Shown one piece after another: positions 23,001 through 35,121 of a stretch of DNA of 64,000 nt. How positions within the stretch are numbered: the stretch's first letter is position 1; each line of letters opens with the position of its first letter. A program made the position numbers and the translations under genes. The notes under the pieces are model-generated. The model was given only the letters and a program-made list of their open reading frames with translations. It was not told the origin of the DNA and made no database searches. The DNA comes from Hevea brasiliensis (lineage: Eukaryota; Streptophyta; Magnoliopsida; Malpighiales; Euphorbiaceae): positions 50,135,043 to 50,199,042 of the forward strand of contig NC_079495.1 in the NCBI RefSeq assembly GCF_030052815.1, in the 5' to 3' direction.

Positions 23001-26000
23001 ACAAGAAATCCAATCAAAAATTCGAGGCTACCGGTGTGTCATACTCATTGAGAGCTTCAAAACAAGACTAATTTGGAAATTTTTCATCACCGAAAAATTC
23101 CTAGCACCCAGGAGCTTCCCAGTGAGTTTTCAGTCATCTTTTCAACTAAGTAAAAATATATTCTAACTCATAGCATTGTGGAAATAGACGTCAAGACTGA
23201 TCTCGAAGGGGGTTAATATTATAGTCATTCGCACCATTTTCAAATTCCCTGATCGCGTTCCAATTGTCAAAATTGGCATAGTTAACTTCAAAGTCAAAAT
23301 TACCCATTTTACCTATAGTTGAATTTTAGCTAGGTGATTAATTAAATATTGTTGGATGAATATAATTGAGAAAATTCAACTAGAATATTAAGATAATATT
23401 ATTCCCTAGAGAATATTTATAGAATTTTCAGAGTTGATTTGAATATTTTTGGACAATAGTGAAGTTTAGGCACTTAAGTTGAAATTTGACAATGGCACTA
23501 ATTTGGGTTGATCTAGCAAGCCCTAAATGTCTTTTGTGTTGTTAGATCTTCGAAAACTTTGTCGAATTTTCAGCATGAACTTGGGAAGTTTTTGCCCTTT
23601 TTAAGTTTTTATTGTTGAGCTATTTTTGATAGTTTTCTAGTATGTTTATTTATGTGATCCAAACCAGCCATCATCCTCTCCCTCACAGAACTTGTAGACA
23701 TTGGGTCATACAATATGTGAGTTAGATGTTAATTACTTTTATAATTTCAAGATTACTTATATTCTCATAGTATGCTCATGCATTCATTTATATAAATATG
23801 TAAATAGTTGTTATATCAAGAGCATCCCCCATTATTGCATTATAAATTTACCTATGTTTATGTCTCCTTAGGGATAAGTTGGAACTTTTATATATATATT
23901 TTGTGGATGAAGAAATCTCAGGGTAGGTATAATATGAAAAATTCGATGATTCCAGTGGATATGGATATGAATGGGTGAGGTAAGTATATGCGTTATATTA
24001 TCTCTAACTCTCGCCACCTGCAGGATATGTACATGCATTATATTTTCGCTGACTCCCATAGTATAAAATAAGAAAACATGTTGAAATTTAAGTGAGTCAA
24101 GGTAGGGGGACGACTCCCAATATGTATTAGGAATGGATATGTGTGTAACTCTAATTTATCTCCTTATGCAATGATTTGGGTGATTTAACTATTTGATGCA
24201 TTTTTCATTCATAGGAATGCATTAGTTCTAGATAATTATAGAAAATTATAATTATAGTCAATATTTATATAAAAAATTATTTTTTATTAATAATTTATAT
24301 TTTAAAATTTAATAATTTCTTAAAATATTTAAATTCTATTTTATTTAAAATAAAATATATAAAATTATAGATATTATTATAAAATATATATATATATATA
24401 TATTTTATATTTAATTAAGAATTTATACAAACTGATTCAAATAACAGATATTTAATATATAAAATTTAAATTCGATCCAAATCTGTTATAAGTATTATTA
24501 CTCAAATTTAAATTTATTCTAAATCCGATTATATATTATTTAAAGTCATTTTATTAAAATTTAATTGAGTCAAATAATCATAAAAATTTGATCCATTATC
24601 ATTCCTATCTAACATGCTTATATTTAAATTGTTAGCTAATTAAATTATTTTTATAACAAATAATTCTTATTTTTTAAATAACCAACTCATTAATTTATGT
24701 ACCTTTTTTATTGTTTCGTTCAATTTAACTTGATAAAAAAAATTAATAGTGAAAATCTTGAGAATTTAAAAATTAATTGTTTATCAGATAAAAAAAAAAA
24801 AAGTAGAATCAATTAGGCTGATTATGGGTCCAATTTTCAGTATAATATTCAAACCAACTTTTTTCTTTTTTTCTCTGAAACGTCAAAATCAGCTAAAGAG
24901 AGAGTCATCCGTCGTCATATTGGCACGCATAGATAGATGGGCGGTTTGGTCGGTCGCCTGTGGCCGCCACTTTGAGACCAAAAAGCCAAACATTTTCATT
25001 CCTTTAATATTACCCTTTAAACCTTCCTCTGTCTATATCTCCAAAAAAGCTTGCTTTTTTAAAAAAAATGCAAATAACTATCTTATAATAACAAAAAATT
25101 TTCCCTGTTTAGAAGGAAAAAAAAGGTTTTTCATAGTTTTCGGAAATTTGATCATTAACTTTTAATTACAAAATTATGAAATTTTAAAATTAAATAATAA
25201 ATTAAATAAATTAATAAAATAATTAAATTGCAAAATAAATAAAATTAGAAAAGTATATTAGAAAACTATGTTAATTAATATTTTTAATTTAATAATATTA
25301 AAATTAGTTTTCAATTATAAAATTTCAAATTTAAATTTAAATAAGATTAATTATATTAAAAAAAAAAAGTTTCAGCGTTCTAGAAAAGAAACAAAATATT
25401 GAATAGATTTCTCAACATGTTGGACAACGAAATATAATGTCAAAATCTACTTCTTTTTTTTTAACTCAATGTCAAAATCTACTTATGAAAATTATTTATA
25501 TATCTTTTTTCCACTAGAAGCTTCTAATTACATAACATGCGACACCCTTTATTCCTCAACTTTCATATTTTTTAAATTAAGAAAATAGTTGTTTTCTTTA
25601 TAAATGGTTAGTTTATTGTTACTATTTCACATTCCTAAGAAACAATCTTGAGATTTAATAAGTTGATTTTTAAGAATGAATTTTATTTAAGTGGCTGATA
25701 TTCATATAGTGTAATTTTAGTGACTCATGATATTCAATGATTTGTATCATTTGATATCAGAGTCAGCTCATCTTTCAAAATTAGACACTTGGAATGGTAA
25801 CATGTAGAGTAGCGGTCTATGCCCATTATGCAAGGATAAGTGATCCGAGGATATTGATTCTTAAGTGTTAGGTATTGTTACGATCCCACGTTAATAAATT
25901 TCTAATCTTAAATGTTGCCCTTTGTAAATTAATTTTTAAGGGTGAGTTTAATTTAGATGGTCTATTTTTATATGTTGCAATCTTAGGAACTTATGGTGCT

Positions 26001-26024
26001 AAACAATTTATATCAATAGATTTA

Positions 26025-26026
<2 letters not shown>

Positions 26027-26068
<42 letters not shown>
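26027..26068. repeat. (TTA)14 microsatellite
   Basis: Fourteen uninterrupted TTA triplets. Confidence 0.95.
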
Positions 26069-26069
<1 letters not shown>

Positions 26070-26440
26070 ATCAAAATAAAATTTTATTAATAAATTAATT
26101 GACAATTATATGGAATTTTTTCGTTACTCATTTTATAAAAATTAAATGAATATGAAAATCACATTCAACCATTATCTTTTAGTATAATTTATAACTATAA
26201 TTAGAGCATACATTTCATAGAAACGTTATATTTTTTGCGGATTGAGTTCTAACATTTGATTTTTATTGTGATTTCAATTGAATTTTTATAATAAATAATT
26301 CAATTTATAGACATTACATTTACCTAAGTCTGGCTCCTGGGTTAGAATCGGCTGTTCAAGTCTTAGAGAGTGAAATGAATCAGAATTGAATCAGTCTAAT
26401 TCTAGCTAATTTTAATTTTTAATCAATTTCAATTTTATTT

Positions 26441-26829
26441 TGTTATAACAGGTACACAAATTAAAGTAGCACATACAATTGCACAATCACATAGTATAAG
26501 AAAAGAGAAAAAGAATAATACATGATTTAAGTAATTCGACCATAAGATCTACGTCCACGGATAAAACAAGAGAAAAAAAGTTCAACTATAATGAAAAAAG
26601 CAAGATATAATCACTCAGAACTCTCAAACCTTAACCCTAGTGTGTTTTCCGAATATCTCACAACTCTATCACAAAGGATAGAATATTACAATATTTATCG
26701 GTCCGGACCCGAAACCCACTATTGATCTCACTTTTTATCCTAATCGGGTTGCAGCGTGAAACTTTTGGGTTAGGTCACAATTCAAGTCCATGAAAACATA
26801 TCTAAAATTCGAGCCACATAAAAATAACA
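26441..26829 (-). repeat. 3' LTR of copia A
   Basis: 389 bp, minus-strand termini TGTTATTTTTATGTGG and TGTTATAACA. Similar along its length to 33079-33470 (for example TTCGACCATAAGATCTACGT in both, with one or two differences). Confidence 0.85.
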
Positions 26830-26842
26830 ATTCTTTCCCTTG
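26830..26842 (-). other. Polypurine tract of copia A
   Basis: Minus-strand AAGGGAAAGAAT directly before the 3' LTR start TGTTATT. Confidence 0.7.
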
Positions 26843-27018
26843 GCTTGAATTCTCTCCATCATCAACAAAATCACCACAAACACTCTGTTTTGCCATATGC
26901 CCCCACAATGATACTACTAAGCACTACAAACACAAGCCAAGTCTAGGCAATGCCTAAACTTACTGACTGGGACTCCATTGGTCATCATATCCACTGGATT
27001 ATTATGTGTAGAGACTTT

Positions 27019-30000
27019 CTATACAACTACAGTCCCCCGAGATACAATCACTCGAATGAAGTGATATATGACATCAATGTACTTAGTTCGCTCATGGTAC
27101 ATTTGATTTTTTATGAGACGTATTGCACTTTGGCTATCACAAAACACTATTGGCTTATTCTGCATCAACCCAAGATCACCTACCAAACCCTGTACCCATA
27201 AAACTTCTTTTACTGCCTCTACTAGAGTCATATATTCAACCTCTGAGGTAGACAAAGGGACTATAGCTTATAATATTCCCTTCCAACTGATAACACTTCT
27301 AGAGAGAGCAAACAAATAACATGTTAGAGATCTCCTCTTATCTAAGTCTCCTATAAATTACGAATCCACAAAGCCAATAACTGAATAACTCATCTTGGCC
27401 CTGTCGAATGTCATACTAACATCTATAGTACCCTTCAAATACCTCAGAATCCATTTCATTGCCTGTCATTGCTCTTTTCCATGACACGCCATGTATCTAC
27501 TCACAACATTAATTGCATGTGAAATGTTAGGTCGGGTGCAAACCATAGTATATATGACGCTACCAATAGCACTTGAATAGGGAGCATTGGACATGTGCAC
27601 CATCTTCTCATCTATTTTTGGTGACATGTCTGTAAATAACTTGAAATGGGTAACAAATGGAACAGTCACAAGCTTAGCATTATTCATGTTGAAATGCTTA
27701 AGCACTTGCTTAACATAGGCCTGCTGAGACAAGAAACGCTTTCTAACACTTCTATCCCTAGTAATTTCCATTCCCAATATGTTTTTGCAGCACCCAAATC
27801 CTTTATCTCAAACTCATCATTCAACTGTTTTTTCAGAATTTTAATCTATGACATGCTTTTAGTAATAACAAGCATGTCGTCCACATACAATAGCAAATAG
27901 ACCAAGGAATCATCAAAAAGCTTCCTATGATACACACAACTGTCATATGAACTATGAATAAAGCCATTACAAGCCATGAATGTATCAAATCTTTTGTACC
28001 ACTTCCTAGGCAACTATTTCAGACCATATAAAGATTTCTTAAGCAAGCAAACATAGTTTTCCATACCTAGAATGACAAATCCCTCAGGCTGACTCATATA
28101 AAATTTCTCCTCTAGGTCACCATGCAAAAATGTTGTCTTCACAACTAGTTGCTCAAGCTCTAGATAATGAAGAGCAACCATAGTAAGTAAGATCCTAATA
28201 GAATTGTACTTCACAATTAGAGAAAACACTTTATTAATCAATCTCCTCCCTCTAAGTAAAACCTTTGCTATCAATCGTGTTTTATATTGAGGTGCTTCAA
28301 CCCATGAAGTGCCTTCCTTTTTCTTAAACACCCATTTGCAGTCTACCACTTTCTATCCCTTAGGCAATATTACAAGCTCTCAACTCTGAATCTTGTGAAG
28401 AGATTCAATTTTTTCACCCATAGCACTAACCCACTGATTTGCATCTGAACAAGAAATAGCTTCTCTGTAATTGTTGAGTTCATGCACATTAAATATCTCA
28501 GCAACTGACAAGGCAAATGCAATTAGATCTGTATAAGCATATCTCTGCGAGGGTCTAATCTGTGTTTTCTCTCTACTAGTTGCAATACTATATGGTTCCT
28601 ATTGCTGTTGCTCAAGTGCATCATCTTGCTGACTAGGATCTTACACCTTGTCCTCTAAATTATTAGACTGAATTGCCGAAGTATCAATCTCAAGCTCCAC
28701 TTATTCTTTGACACTTTGATCTGATTCAACAGTGACTTCTCCCTCTAACTATCCAATGAAGCAGACTTATTAAATGTCACATCCTGCTAATCATTAATCT
28801 TGGAGACTTTGGATCATTGCACCATAACCTGTAGCCTTTTCACTCTAGATGCATACCCTAGAAATATGCATTTCTTGCCCTAAGCTCAAGTTTACCATCC
28901 CTCACATAAGCATAAGCAGGACAACCAAATACTCTCAATTGAGAGCAATTAGCAGGTGAACCGGACTAGATCTTAAAAGGAGTTTTGTACTCAATAGCTA
29001 TAGATGGAGATCTATTAACCAAGAAATATGTTGTATTGATTACTTCAGCCCATAAATCCTTTCCCAAATCTGAATGTGAGAGCATGCTTCGTGCTTTATC
29101 ACAAAGCATTCTATTCATACATTTCTACAATACCATTTTGTTGTGGTGTCCTTGCACAAGTTCGGTGTCTCATTATACCTTCACTGCTGCAGAATGCATC
29201 GAATTTATGATTGTAAAATTCTAACTCATTATCAGTTCTAAGACACCTAACCTTATTTTTTGTCTATTTGTCAACCATTGCCTTTTACTTTATAAAGGTT
29301 GAAAATGCCTCATCTTTTGTTTTCAAGAAATACACTCAAACCATTTGAGAGTAATCATCAATCAAAGTCATGAAGTACCTAGCACCGCTCTTAGAAGGGA
29401 TTCTGTTAGGACCTAATAGATCTGAGTGAATATAATCCACTGTTTCTCTAGTCTTGCGCACTACCTTTTTATTAAACTTCACCCTGGTCTGTTTTCCAAA
29501 TACATAGTGTTAACAAAAGTTCACAAATTTTATTTTCTACCCATCCAACAAATCTTGCATGCTCAACATAGATAACCCTCTTTCACTCATATAACCAAAA
29601 CGTAGATACCACAATTGAGTATGATTCTAATTATTGCTTCTAGATGCTATTGTAGCCAAGACACAGATGCCACAATTGAGTCTGATTCTAATTATTGCTT
29701 CTAAATGCTATTGCAGCTTCTCTTAAAACTGTACTACCCTGAAGAAAATGCAATCCTAAAACCAAACTGCTCTTCATGAGTATCATAGAGTCCTTGCACA
29801 CTTTGAAAACTCCATTCTCTGCATAGTATCTGAATCTGTGAGAGTCAAGTGTCCCATGAGAAATCATGTTCCTTTTCAGTCCTGAAACATGCCAACACAC
29901 CATAGTTCTAACAACGCCATCAAACATCCTTAATCTAATGTTACCAATTCCTTCCACAAGTAATGCACAATCATTGCCCAAAAACACATTACCACTCATC

Positions 30001-30090
30001 TGTTTCTAAGTAATAAACTAGTTTCTATGTGGACACGTGTTATAAGTTGTACCAGTATCAAGAATCTAAGAATTATGTTCGTGATTTAAA
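27019..30090 (-). pseudogene. pol: Copia pol: protease, integrase, RT, RNase H, broken
   Basis: On the minus strand in copia order: protease core ILDTGTTYNTCPHRN near 30050, with the catalytic Asp kept; gag-pre-integrase region 29999-29688 (MSGNVFLGNDC, VSGLKRNMIS); a badly decayed integrase 28400-29690; reverse transcriptase start 28349-28014 (VDCKWVFKKKEG, then LHGDLEEKFYMSQPEGF, CLLKKSLYGLK); then GMEITRDRS and TRPNISHAINVVSRYM (27777-27466); and RNase H end 27255-27019 (STSEVEYMTLVEAVKEVLW, FCDSQSAIRLIKN). Protease before integrase before RT identifies Ty1/copia. Several frameshifts and stops separate the pieces, so it cannot make a polyprotein. Confidence 0.85.
29609..29730. repeat. 61-bp tandem duplication in copia pol
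   Basis: CCACAATTGAGT followed by TGATTCTAATTATTGCTTCT occurs at 29609 and 29670. Similarity fades after about 47 bases (TGCTATTG). It adds to the disruption between the gag-pre-integrase and integrase segments. Confidence 0.8.
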
Positions 30091-30293
30091 TTCATGGATA
30101 AAATTTCCCCAACACTATCATCTCCTTTAGAATCGTTAAACCTATCAATAACATTTGTAGAACATTCTAGTTGTTTTCCTTTTTTTTTTTTTTTCAACTT
30201 GGGATAGTCTCTCCTATAGTGGCCTTGCTCCCCGCACTCAAAGTAGTTAGCCTTTTCATTCTTGACTTAGACCTGGCCTTAGATTTCTTCCTG

Positions 30294-30661
30294 TTAGAAG
30301 AACCAACCCCCCTTTAAATGTGTTCTTCCTCTACTCACTAAACCTTCCCCCTCAAATCTTTCTCTATTATCTAGAAATTTCTTTTTCAACTCCTTCAATT
30401 TTAAAGAATTACTAACATTATCTAGTAAAATACTTTCTTTCCCATACAATAAAGTATCAATAAAAGTCTCATAGGAGGATGGCAAAGTACATGACACAAC
30501 AATGGCCTGATCTTCACTATTAATATCAATATCGATATTCTTAAGGTCCATAATGATTGAATTAAATTCATCCAAATGTTCTTTAATGGGCATACATTTT
30601 CTCATTCTCAGATTGTAAAGCCTTTTCTTCATATACAGTCAGTTGGTCAACGATTTGGCAA
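30294..30661 (-). pseudogene. gag: Copia A gag, C-terminal part
   Basis: Minus-strand gag (KKRLYNLRMRKCMPIKEHLD, then DEFNSIIMDL, SCTLPSSYETFIDTLLYG, LKELKKKFLDN). Beyond it, near 30215-30265, is a damaged zinc knuckle reading YFECGEQGHYRRDYP. The first and last Cys of CX2CX4HX4C are both Tyr, so metal binding would be lost. The remainder of gag lies beyond the solo LTR, at 32761-33036. Confidence 0.85.
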
Positions 30662-30666
30662 AGTGC
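30662..30666. repeat. Target-site duplication AGTGC, left
   Basis: AGTGC precedes the LTR start TGTTAG at 30667 and recurs at 32761-32765 after the LTR end. Confidence 0.95.
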
Positions 30667-32760
30667 TGTTAGTAGTATGCCCTAGAGCATATCATTTAGT
30701 ATGTATCTTGTACATATTTTTATTAATAAAAGGCATTTCCACTTTTTCGTTTACATAATATATTTATGTGTAATAGAAAAGGTCCATTGATATTTTGTTA
30801 GAAATATTATTCTTAAGTTGTTAAGAATATGAGTGACAATATTTTTAGCACGAAGTATCATAAATAGGTTCACAATCGAGGATACTTCATAATAAGGACA
30901 TGACTTATCCAGAAAGATTGTATTCATGTTTGTTCCCAAGTTATTTATATGAGATATAAATAAGATGGAATAGTGAGTCTCATGCCATATAACAAACATG
31001 ATAGGCACTTATAAATGATAAGTAGGCGAACCCGGTGACACTTATGACAAGCACATGGAGTTTACTCTTGTCAATGTTTTGTCATAAATCATATCGATGC
31101 ATATAATCTTTAGACCTGAGATAGCAGTTATCTTGTATACAGTAGTTTGAGTTTGATCTGCTTTCATACTTGTATGTGTATGGGTATATGGGCATGTGTT
31201 GGCTCCTACTAGTTATATATGGAGGTAGGTGTTGATCAAGATGGAATCTGTTCCTCTAAGTAAATCGAGATAAAATCCTATGTTCATTTAATTGTTCTTG
31301 AGGTTGCAAGTTCTGGCCAGACAGATAGATTTATTCGTAAAAGAGTTTCGATGAGAAAATCTTTTAATCAAGAACTGGAATTAAAAGAGAACATAATATT
31401 CATAGCAAATGGAGTTTGACATAAACCATGACTCCGGCTTGAGTTGGGATTTTGTAATGAGAGATTCTAGTGCATGGTAATATATGATTATAGGTTCATT
31501 TAAGGTAAACCTTATTACTAATTGGGTGGCCATGGCATGCTATGCTAGGTGTTAACCATGGTCTATGAGGTTCATAAAATGATTTAGAGAAATCATTTAT
31601 GGTAAGAAAGAGTTCTGATGATATTAAGAGTTGATATCATGTCTCATTGCCAATTAGTGATGAGCCTAGTAAGTCACACACATACACAAGTTATCACCTA
31701 TTTAAATATGATTTAATTAATTAATTAAAGAGTTTAATTGATTAATTAAATAGGTTTGGTTTGCAATTAGATTGCAAAGTCCCTAGCATGACTTGAAACC
31801 AAATCTAGATTATTGAATGTATAATATAAGTTAAATTTATATTTAAAGTGTTTAAATATGAATTTAATTAATGAGAAATTAATTAATAGAGATTAATTAA
31901 TTAATTTATATTTGATATAAATTAATTAGAAGAAGAAAATAATTATTTTGGGTTAAGAACTCAAAATTAAGACACAGGGGCATTTTGGTCATTTTGCAGT
32001 GTGACACGTGGCACCATGAGATGGTGACACATGGCATAACACATAAGCTTGCCAAATATTTTTTAATCATGTAAGATGATTAAAATCAAGATTAAATATA
32101 GGTTTGACACTTGGCACAATGTGATTGGGTCAATTAAACCTAGAGCTAATCAAAGGGTGACATGTGGCAAGGGTTTAATGTGTTAACCTAGCTATTTAAG
32201 TGTGGTTATGAAAAGAAAAATAACCAGCAGCCTCTCCTCTCATTTGTCACGCCACTTTGAGCCTCTCCAGCTATTCCTCTTCATCTCTCATCAATTCAAA
32301 GAGATTAGCCATCAATCTCTTGAATTAAGAACACTAGAAATTGTTTCTAGTGTCCTGTTTACATCTTTAATCTCTTAAAAGGCAGAACTTGAATTTCTAA
32401 TTAATAGAAAAGGCTTTAGAAGCTGTTCAAGGGCTGCCATAGGTGTTCTTGGTGTGGACAAGCTAGAGGGACAACATCCGTGTCTCAAGACGAATCTCAA
32501 AGGCGCAGACACGCTGCAGTGCATCAAGAAGTTAGTGTAATCGTTCTTGATTTAATCTAGGATTCTAAAATTAATCTGATTAATTTTAAAATCTTAAATG
32601 GCAAATACAGATCCAAAAACATATTAAAAGAGTTTTAATATGTTGTTTATCATTGAAATCAAATAGATAAAAATAAATCTTGCATGATGCATGTGACCCT
32701 AGGTGAAAATTTTTGAATTCAATGGTATAAACTTGTGTTTTTCACGCTTCCGTTCCTTCA
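30667..32760 (+). mobile_element. Solo LTR (2094 bp), copia B family
   Basis: Starts TGTTAGTAGTATGCCC and ends CGCTTCCGTTCCTTCA, flanked by perfect 5-bp duplications AGTGC. It is the opposite-strand counterpart of the LTR at 18674-20809. With no internal region between the duplications it is a solo LTR, the usual product of LTR-LTR recombination. A TATA-like CTATTTAAGTG lies near 32190. It contains an antisense open frame (30751-31008) also present in the other copy. Confidence 0.93.
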
Positions 32761-32765
32761 AGTGC
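32761..32765. repeat. Target-site duplication AGTGC, right
   Basis: Identical to 30662-30666. Confidence 0.95.
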
Positions 32766-33036
32766 AACTCCTCCAATTTCTTCTATGTCGCAAACACTGA
32801 GCTTTCACCAACAATCTCGCATAGGACATTATCAATATGCTCATGAAAATCATACTCAAGGCTCTTTTCTTTAGATCAATCTTCTCCACCTCTTTCATAC
32901 CTTTTAAAAAGTTATACTCGATTGCCTTCCATATACCTTATAGGATCAAGGAAGATTTGATTTAAATCTTCTATAAATTGAAACTCGAGCTACCATCAAA
33001 CTTCTCCATCTCATACTTCATTGAAGACGATGCCAT
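32766..33036 (-). pseudogene. gag: Copia A gag, N-terminal part
   Basis: The ATG at 33034-33036 starts MASSSMKYEMEKFDGSSSFN, a typical copia gag opening. The expected Trp of NLWK is a TAG stop (near 32973), and further stops follow within 40 codons. It continues into 30294-30661 once the solo LTR is removed. Confidence 0.8.
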
Positions 33037-33063
33037 TTGTAAACCCTAAATTGAGCACACAAA

Positions 33064-33075
33064 GCTCTGATATCA
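33064..33075 (-). other. Primer binding site of copia A
   Basis: Minus-strand TGATATCAGAGC matches TGGTATCAGAGC at 11 of 12 positions, 3 bases from the LTR end. Confidence 0.8.
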
Positions 33076-33078
33076 GTT

Positions 33079-33470
33079 TGTTATAATAGGCATGCAAATC
33101 TGAGGAACACACGCAATCGCACAATCATACAATATAAGAAAAGAGAAAAAAAAATAACAAAGATTTATGTGGTTCGACCATAAGGTCTACGTCCACGGGT
33201 CAGAAGAGAGAAAAAAAGTTTCACTATGATAAAAAAATGCAAAATACAATCACTCAAAACTCTCAAATACTAACTCCAGTGTATTTTCCAAATATCTCAC
33301 AACTTTACAGCAAAGGGTATAATATTATAATATTTGTGGGCCCGTGCCCTCTGCTACCACAACTGATCTCACTTTTTATCCCAATCGGGTTGCAATGTGA
33401 AACTTTTGGATTAGATCACAATTCGGGTTCATGAAAACATATCAAAAATTTAAGCCACATAAAAATAATA
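33079..33470 (-). repeat. 5' LTR of copia A
   Basis: 392 bp, matching 26441-26829. The outer terminus has decayed (TATTATT instead of TGTTATT on the minus strand). Confidence 0.83.
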
Positions 33471-34820
33471 AATTTAAAAGCAATTTTAATTTTAATTTTT
33501 GATAGTTTTAATTGGACGAGCCTATTTCTACAACTATAATAATTAATATCACAAATTTTTAAATGTTATTTTAATTATTAAATTAAGTTGTTCTTTTATA
33601 TTGTCTTCGACATAATTACTATAATTATTATTACCTTAGTTAATAAATTAACTAACTATCACGTGAATAAATTTTAAACTTGTTATCTGCTTAATTTTTC
33701 CATTTATTTTTTTTTTCATTTCTCTACCATTATAAAAAAAAATTCATTGATCTTACTTTTATTCACATTAAAATAAATTTTTCTAATTTTATTTTTTGAA
33801 TGCATAGAATATATTTTTAATTAATTTTTAATATTTTTTAAAACTTTATTTCTTTTATATTTTATTTTTTTTTAAAAAAAATTAAACTTTGATTTTACAA
33901 AAATACTTTTATTTGAAAATGGATGGCTAACTTGTTATTTTAAGGTAACAATTGTGATTAATTGCAAACTCTGTAAAAAATTTGCAGACCTTCCAATGTC
34001 TAAAAATGGGTAATAAATATATTTATTAATTGTTAATGTAAGAAAAAATGATAAAAGAATATAAAATACAAAATTAAAATTGTGATTTTTTTTATATAAG
34101 GAGTGATATAGAAAAACATCCATGATCAATGGACATGATGGAATTTTTCTCTCTGTGAAATATAAAAATTATGGGATTTAATTGATTATGGAAATAATCA
34201 TTAATAACAAAAATTAAAATATATTAATTTTTTTGAAATAGAAAGAATACTAATTTTTTTTACTTAATAAAACTATTTATAACAATTTTCGTGGATAATA
34301 TTTTATAGCTACAATTAATGTAAAAAAAAATTGCATTTAAAAAATTTGAGATTAGCTATTTTAGTTGTGGGAATAGATTCACCATTTTAATTTTGTTTTG
34401 AAAATATTTTAATTCAGATATCACTTTCTAAAGCAGTCATTTATTTTTTAAAAATATGGTTTGACATAACAATAACAACAAAGTTTTAATACCAAATTAA
34501 ATTGTATAAATCTTCTTTTGTTATTAAGCTTTGTTAGATATAAGTCCGTTTTAATACTTAAATCTTGTAAATTCTATGATGTTATTTTATTTCATGTTAA
34601 AATCAATGGTTCTAACCGTCCATTTCGATTCCATTCTTATTCAGGGCTTGAGAAAGAGTGATGGAAACTAACCTCTTGCAATCAATTTGATTTCGATTCA
34701 CACCGTTAATCATTGATCAGACCGATTCGAAATTTGAGCTGGCTGATTTCGAATTTAATGCAAGCCAATCTCAGTCCAATTTGGGACCTGAATTCCCGCT
34801 GGGCGGGTCTACAATTACCA
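33471..34820. other. AT-rich intergenic DNA
   Basis: 1.35 kb with long A and T runs and no open frame of interest. It becomes less AT-rich from about 34600 toward the promoter of the coiled-coil gene. Confidence 0.55.
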
Positions 34821-34829
34821 TATAAAAAG
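34821..34829 (+). promoter_or_regulatory. Possible TATA box of the coiled-coil gene
   Basis: TATAAAAAG lies about 300 bp before a good donor site at 35122, in locally GC-richer sequence. It would place the start near 34850-34860. Inferred from position only; transcript ends are unknown. Confidence 0.35.
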
Positions 34830-34849
34830 AATGGATTATAAAATTAGGC

Positions 34850-35121
34850 ACCGGCAAGGACAAGATGGTAAATAAAGGAAAAATGCAGGGACAAAAAGTT
34901 GAGAGTAAAACAAAGCGGCAGCGTTGGTAGCAAACAGAAACAATCGTATGATTGGCTGTAATAAAGGGACCCACCAACTACTAAGTGGACTCCACGCTTT
35001 CTTTCTTTGTCCTCCTTTACATGCCAAAGCTGGAAGATTCTCTCACAAATTTCAATTCAATTCCTTCTTCTTCATCATCATCGCCTCAGGAAGTCTATTT
35101 CCTCTCTGGTTTTCAAAATCT
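34850..35121 (+). other. Probable 5' UTR exon of the coiled-coil gene
   Basis: A CT-rich stretch with TTCTTCTTCATCATCATCGC, typical of plant leaders, ends at a donor GTAAGC (35122). The next matching acceptor before the start codon is TTTCAG at 37793-37798. This would make a 2.7-kb 5' UTR intron. The start coordinate is approximate and the exon is inferred. Confidence 0.4.

Larger units (their letters stand above)
20810..26440. other. AT-rich intergenic DNA, no gene recognised
   Basis: 5.6 kb with no open frame resembling a known protein. It contains local duplications (22124 and 22186 GTTTTGCCAAATCTCAA; 22881 and 22972), an alternating TA run near 24384-24402, and homopolymer runs. 23000-24130 has the look of an old LTR-like spacer but shows no termini I can define. 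The 113-codon frame at 24824-25165 has no recognisable motif. Confidence 0.6.
26441..33470 (-). mobile_element. Copia element A, decayed, with nested solo LTR
   Basis: Minus-strand copia element: 3' LTR 26441-26829, polypurine tract 26830-26842, pol 27019-30090, gag 30294-33036 (interrupted at 30667-32760 by a solo LTR), primer site 33064-33075, 5' LTR 33079-33470. Without the insertion it is about 4.93 kb, normal for plant copia. Flanking five bases are TATTT (26436-26440) and AATTT (33471-33475), a 4/5 match that may be the decayed target duplication. All coding parts carry stops and frameshifts. Confidence 0.88.

Noticed and set aside
24824..25165. 113-codon plus-strand frame
   Set aside because: Low-complexity Phe/Lys/Asn-rich product, no motif, no splice or promoter context; likely chance.
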